Source of the DNA: Cohnella rhizoplanae
GTDB lineage: Bacteria; Bacillota; Bacilli; Paenibacillales; Paenibacillaceae
Assembly (NCBI RefSeq): GCF_948329515.1
Contig: NZ_CAOJCN010000011.1
Coordinates: 62,001 to 126,000 of the forward strand
DNA length: 64,000 bases
Direction of reading: 5' to 3'
The translations under genes were made by a program, and so were the position numbers. This document shows, piece by piece, positions 60,932 to 64,000 of this stretch (the stretch's first letter is position 1; the number at the start of each line of letters is the position of its first letter). Under the pieces are notes generated by a model. The model was given only the letters and a program-made list of their open reading frames with translations. It was not told the DNA's origin and ran no database searches.

Positions 60932-62032
60932 ATGCCACTGTCCTGTGGTATCGTCGGCCTGCCCAATGTCGGCAAGTCGACTTTATTTAATGCCATCACC
61001 CAAGCGGGGGCCGAGATGGCCAACTATCCGTTCTGCACGATCGATCCGAACGTCGGCGTCGTCGAGGTGCCGGACGAGCGCCTGCAGAAGCTCGCCGACA
61101 TCGTCACGCCGAACCGGATCGTGCCGACCGCTTTTGAATTCGTCGACATCGCGGGCCTGGTCAAGGGCGCGAGCCGGGGCGAAGGCCTCGGCAACAAGTT
61201 CCTTGCCAACATCCGCGAGGTGGACGCGATCGTGCACGTCGTCCGCTGCTTCGTCGACGAGAATATCACCCACGTATCGGGCAAGATCGATCCGATCAAC
61301 GATATCGAGGTCATCAACCTGGAGCTGATCCTGGCGGACATCGACTCCGTGGAGAAGCGCATGGACCGCTCCCGCAAGAACATGAAGGGCGGGGACAAGA
61401 AGTACGCGCAGGAGGTCGAGGTGCTGGAGCGTATCCACGCCGCGCTGCTCGACGAGAAACCGGTCCGCAGCGTCGAGCTGACTGAAGAAGAGCGCCTGCT
61501 CGTGCGCGATCTGCATCTGCTGACGATCAAGCCCGTGTTGTACGCGGCCAACGTCAGCGAGGGCGAGGCGGCCAACGCCGACGGCAACGAGTACGTGCAG
61601 CGCGTCCGCGAATTCGCGGCGGCCGAAGGCTCCGAGGTCGTGCCGATCAGCGCGCGCGTCGAGTCCGAGATCGCCGAGTTGGAGGGCGAGGACCGCGAGA
61701 TGTTCCTCGAGGAGCTGGGTCTGTCCGAGTCCGGCCTCGACCGTCTGATCCGTGCCGCGTACAAGCTGCTCGGCCTGTACACGTACTTCACGGCCGGCGT
61801 GCAGGAAGTGCGCGCATGGACGATCCGCAAGGGCACCAAGGCGCCCCAGGCGGCCGCCGTCATCCACACCGATTTCGAACGCGGCTTCATCCGAGCCGAA
61901 GTCGTGTCTTACGAGGACCTGGTGAACGCCGGTTCCATGAACGCCGCCAAGGAAAAAGGCCAGCTCCGCCTCGAAGGCAAGGAATACGTCGTCGCCGACG
62001 GCGACGTCATGCACTTCCGCTTCAACGTATAA
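60932..62032 (+). CDS. ychF: Redox-regulated ATPase YchF (OLA1/Obg family)
   Basis: 366 residues, the standard length. G1 GLPNVGKST (about 8-16), switch I, G3 DIAGLVKGASRGEGLGNKFL, the ATP-specifying G4 variant NVSE (NxxE) in place of NKxD, then the coiled coil and TGS domain (TYFTAGVQEVRAWTIRKGTKAPQAAAVIHTDFERGFIRAEV). A universally conserved ribosome-associated ATPase. AGGAG is 11 bp before ATG 60932. A terminator follows. Confidence 0.97.
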   Translation: MPLSCGIVGLPNVGKSTLFNAITQAGAEMANYPFCTIDPNVGVVEVPDERLQKLADIVTPNRIVPTAFEFVDIAGLVKGASRGEGLGNKFLANIREVDAIVHVVRCFVDENITHVSGKIDPINDIEVINLELILADIDSVEKRMDRSRKNMKGGDKKYAQEVEVLERIHAALLDEKPVRSVELTEEERLLVRDLHLLTIKPVLYAANVSEGEAANADGNEYVQRVREFAAAEGSEVVPISARVESEIAELEGEDREMFLEELGLSESGLDRLIRAAYKLLGLYTYFTAGVQEVRAWTIRKGTKAPQAAAVIHTDFERGFIRAEVVSYEDLVNAGSMNAAKEKGQLRLEGKEYVVADGDVMHFRFNV

Positions 62033-62059
62033 CGAACAGCCGCCGCATGGCGCAAGGAT

Positions 62060-62088
62060 AGCCCCGGGTGGGATGCCCGGGGCTTTTT
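62060..62088 (+). terminator. Rho-independent terminator after ychF
   Basis: AGCCCCGGG (62060-62068) pairs with CCCGGGGCT (62076-62084) followed by TTTT. Confidence 0.88.
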
Positions 62089-62099
62089 ACGCTGCTTTT

Positions 62100-62545
62100 C
62101 GAGGCAACTCCCGCCTCCAAACGCCTCCGTTCCTGCAGTTACGCTGCTTATCGAGGTAACTCCCGTCTCCAAGCGCCTCCGCGCCCGAAGTTACGCTGCT
62201 TTTCGAGGTAACTCCGCTTCCAAGCGCCTCCGCGCCCGCAGTTACGCTGCTATTCGAGGTAACTCTGCTTCCAAGCGCCTCAGCCTCCGCAGTTACGCTG
62301 CTTTTCGAGGTAATTCCCGCCTCCAAGCGCCTCCGCGCCAGCAGTTACGCTGCTATTCGAGGTAACTCCCGCCTCCAAGCGCCTCCGCGCCCGCAGTTAC
62401 GCTGCTATTCGAGGTAATTCCGCTTCCAAGCGGCTCTGCCCCCGAAGTTACGCTGCTATTCGAGGTAACTCCCGCCTCCAAGCGCCTCCTCGCCCGCAGT
62501 TACGCTGCTATTCGAGGTAACTCCCGCCTCCAAGCACCTCCGCGC
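62100..62545. repeat. Tandem array, family F, locus 2 (at least 8 full units, 51-52-bp period)
   Basis: AGTTACGCTGCT(A/T)TTCGAGG cores begin at about 62137, 62189, 62240, 62291, 62343, 62395, 62446 and 62498, i.e. 51-52 bp apart, with a partial copy before them. Each unit carries the inverted repeat AGTTAC/GTAACT. The words match array F1 at 46.3-46.6 kb in reverse. It lies between the convergent ychF and MarR genes; 62546-62633 shows nothing else. Confidence 0.94.
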
Positions 62546-62633
62546 CAGCAGCCCCCTAGCCTGCCGCCCGGACCCGCCGCCCGGACCGCCGCCCAATAAC
62601 TTCCGCGGCAATTGAATACAATAGAGGGAAGCG

Positions 62634-63056
62634 CTAATCGTCCAAGTAGGTCCGATTGAACTTGGCGAGCAGTTCGCCGAGCCGCGCGCGCTCCTCGTCC
62701 GTCCAGTCCTTGAGCAGCAGTCCTATGCGTTCGGTACGCTGCGCCTGCGTCTCCTCGAGCGCGCGCTGTCCCTCGTCGGTCAACTGGTAGAAATAAGCCC
62801 GGCCGTCCTCGGGATCGGGCGTCTTGATCACGTAACCCTTCTGCTCAAGCGCGGTCGTCTGACGGCTGACGGTGGATATATCGAGGCGAAACTCCTCCGC
62901 GAGCGCCTTGACGCCGGCGGAGCCGTGCGCCTGGATCTGGCCAAGCAGCAGATAAGCGGAGCGGTCGAGCGTCCCGAATTTGCGCGTCGAGATCGAGGTG
63001 AGGCGACGGATCAAGAGGGCGAGCTCGAGCTCGATAGTGCTTATTTCCTTATTCAC
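62634..63056 (-). CDS. MarR-family transcriptional regulator
   Basis: 140 residues from GTG 63056, with AAGGTGGTG upstream; the frame is open to 63110 but lacks a better site there. Winged helix: ALAEEFRLDISTVSRQTTALEQKGYVIKTPDPEDGRAYFYQLTDEGQ. Divergent from the CBS protein and MFS transporter genes across a consensus promoter with a palindrome on its -10, so it probably represses the transporter unit and itself. Confidence 0.9.
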   Translation of the reverse strand: MNKEISTIELELALLIRRLTSISTRKFGTLDRSAYLLLGQIQAHGSAGVKALAEEFRLDISTVSRQTTALEQKGYVIKTPDPEDGRAYFYQLTDEGQRALEETQAQRTERIGLLLKDWTDEERARLGELLAKFNRTYLDD

Positions 63057-63137
63057 GATCCCACCACCTTGCTGCATCTTGTTCATCATCGTACCATACG
63101 AAACGTGCATTTCAAGCGAGATTCGCGGCTAGAACGA

Positions 63138-63168
63138 TTGACATTTATTTATGTAGTTGTATAATACA
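63138..63168 (+). promoter_or_regulatory. Consensus SigA promoter with palindromic operator on the -10
   Basis: TTGACA (63138-63143) and TATAAT (63160-63165) have a 16-bp spacer. The palindrome TGTATAATACA (63158-63168) covers the -10, a classic position for repression, probably by the divergent MarR protein. Confidence 0.75.
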
Positions 63169-63212
63169 TTTATATGTTTACTTTTGCAATACAACTAACT
63201 GGAGGGGCTCGC

Positions 63213-63668
63213 ATGCAAGCGCACGAGATCATGAGCAAGCCGGTGTACAAGGTCAAACAGAACGATACGGTACGCCAAGTGATCGAGAGGTTCATCGAGC
63301 ACGGCATTAGCGGCTTGCCCGTCGTCAACGATCGCAACGAGATCGTCGGGTACGTGAGCGACGGCGACATCATGCGTTATATCGGCAAGCATGCGGACCG
63401 GTACGTCGACTTCTTCTATGCGTCCGTCCTGATCCAAGGGGATAACGAGCAATTCGAGGAAAGAGCCCGCAGGCTCCTGGATCTCGGCGTCATGTCGATC
63501 GCCAAGACCAAAGTGATCAAGGCGGCCTGGGACGACGAGGTAGAGAACATCGCAGCCGTGCTCGGCAAAAAGCAGATCAAGAAGCTGCCCGTCGAGCGGG
63601 ACGGCGTGTTGGTCGGCATTATCAGCCGCGGCAACGTCGTTCGCCACGCATTCGGGAATTTACTGTGA
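63213..63668 (+). CDS. CBS domain-containing protein
   Basis: 151 residues from ATG 63213 (GGAGG at about 63200-63205); a longer frame to 63174 overlaps the promoter region. Two CBS motifs: MSKPVYKVKQNDTVRQVIERFIEHGISGLPVVNDRNEIVGYVSDGDIMRYI and, near the end, VENIAAVLGKKQIKKLPVERDGVLVGIISRGNVVR. Such stand-alone pairs bind adenosine nucleotides and regulate partner proteins (known). It precedes the MFS transporter gene by 55 bp and likely shares its transcript. Confidence 0.92.
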   Translation: MQAHEIMSKPVYKVKQNDTVRQVIERFIEHGISGLPVVNDRNEIVGYVSDGDIMRYIGKHADRYVDFFYASVLIQGDNEQFEERARRLLDLGVMSIAKTKVIKAAWDDEVENIAAVLGKKQIKKLPVERDGVLVGIISRGNVVRHAFGNLL

Positions 63669-63723
63669 GACCACGATTCGCGCCAGCATTCACATCCCAT
63701 ATTTAAAAGGAGCTAATCATCGC

Positions 63724-64000
63724 ATGTCATCCACATCAAAAGCCGCTCCCGCCGCTTCCCCATTGACGCCGGAAGGGAGCTTGCTCAAGCAGCCGCGCGC
63801 CGTATGGGCGGTCGGCTTCGCTTGCGTCATCGCGTTCATGGGCATCGGCCTCGTCGATCCGATCCTGCCGGCTATCGCCAAGGAGCTGCGGGCCTCGCCG
63901 AGCGAAGTCTCCTTGCTCTTCACCAGCTACAATGCGGTCATGGCGGTCATGATGCTCATCACCGGCGTCATTCAATCCCGCATCGGCATGAAGGGAACGC
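63724..64000 (+). CDS. MFS transporter (3' end outside window)
   Basis: The first 92 residues from ATG 63724, with AAAAGGAG before it; the gene runs off the window. A polar N-terminus (about 1-25) is followed by the first two helices: WAVGFACVIAFMGIGLVDPILPAIAKEL and SEVSLLFTSYNAVMAVMMLITGVIQSRIGMKG, the pattern of 12-14-helix drug/proton antiporters. Context with MarR and CBS genes suggests an inducible efflux pump. Confidence 0.85.
   Translation, partial: MSSTSKAAPAASPLTPEGSLLKQPRAVWAVGFACVIAFMGIGLVDPILPAIAKELRASPSEVSLLFTSYNAVMAVMMLITGVIQSRIGMKGT

Overview
The window looks like chromosome of a GC-rich, endospore-forming Firmicute, most likely a Paenibacillaceae member such as Cohnella or Paenibacillus (inference). 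Support: strong AGGAGG-type ribosome binding sites before nearly every gene, a complete gerA/gerC/gerB spore-germinant-receptor operon behind a SigG-like promoter, a qoxABCD quinol oxidase, a B. subtilis yda / Listeria pss-type exopolysaccharide operon, and many Gram-positive lipoproteins. Many long antisense frames are only open because the DNA is GC-rich. No rRNA, tRNA, CRISPR array, insertion sequence or phage gene was seen.

Layout. 1-7.7 kb: end of a molybdate permease gene, a YhgE/Pip membrane protein, a Tet(M)-like GTPase, a coiled-coil protein, a nitroreductase and an alpha/beta hydrolase. 7.7-16.2 kb (minus): a six-gene exopolysaccharide operon (GH8 lipoprotein, polytopic membrane protein, DUF2334 protein, BcsA-like GT2, BcsB-like protein, degenerate GGDEF protein with an intact I-site). 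16.6-20.3 kb: MarR regulator and MMPL exporter. 20.7-30.3 kb: fumC, a GT4 glycosyltransferase, an aldo/keto reductase, an aldose-1-epimerase-like protein, an XRE/MmyB regulator, fabF and purT. 30.4-34.5 kb (minus): germinant receptor operon with a small fourth D-type subunit. 34.7-38.9 kb: HxlR regulator, a 7TM sensor kinase with a receiver/BTAD response regulator, and an HD nucleotidase. 39.1-45.2 kb: DUF4097 protein with a membrane partner, then a small membrane protein and qoxABCD. 45.3-50.2 kb: CDF metal exporter and the cpATP-grasp/alpha-E/transglutaminase trio. 50.8-55.7 kb: DsbA-like protein, aldo/keto reductase, Rrf2 regulator, thioredoxin, a lipoprotein, and a molybdopterin oxidoreductase fused to a b-type cytochrome-like membrane domain. 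55.7-59.2 kb (minus): ECF sigma factor, a membrane-tethered solute-binding protein in the anti-sigma position, and a solute-binding lipoprotein, all translationally coupled. 59.5-64 kb: a 47-residue protein, a lipoprotein, ychF, a MarR regulator, a CBS protein and the start of an MFS transporter.

Three things stand out. First, seven intergenic tandem arrays of at least five unrelated sequence families all have a repeat period of 51-52 bp, and two families occur at two loci each. Five of the seven lie between convergent genes. Second, the ECF sigma operon pairs the sigma factor with a receptor whose extracellular part is a sugar-type solute-binding protein, with no permease genes beside it. 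Third, the exopolysaccharide operon carries its own c-di-GMP receptor (active site NADNP, I-site RTND) and a DUF2334 protein that seems to have lost its metal ligands.

Many starts are set by the ribosome binding site rather than by the longest frame, and several are TTG. All functional calls come from motif recognition by eye; no database search was run.
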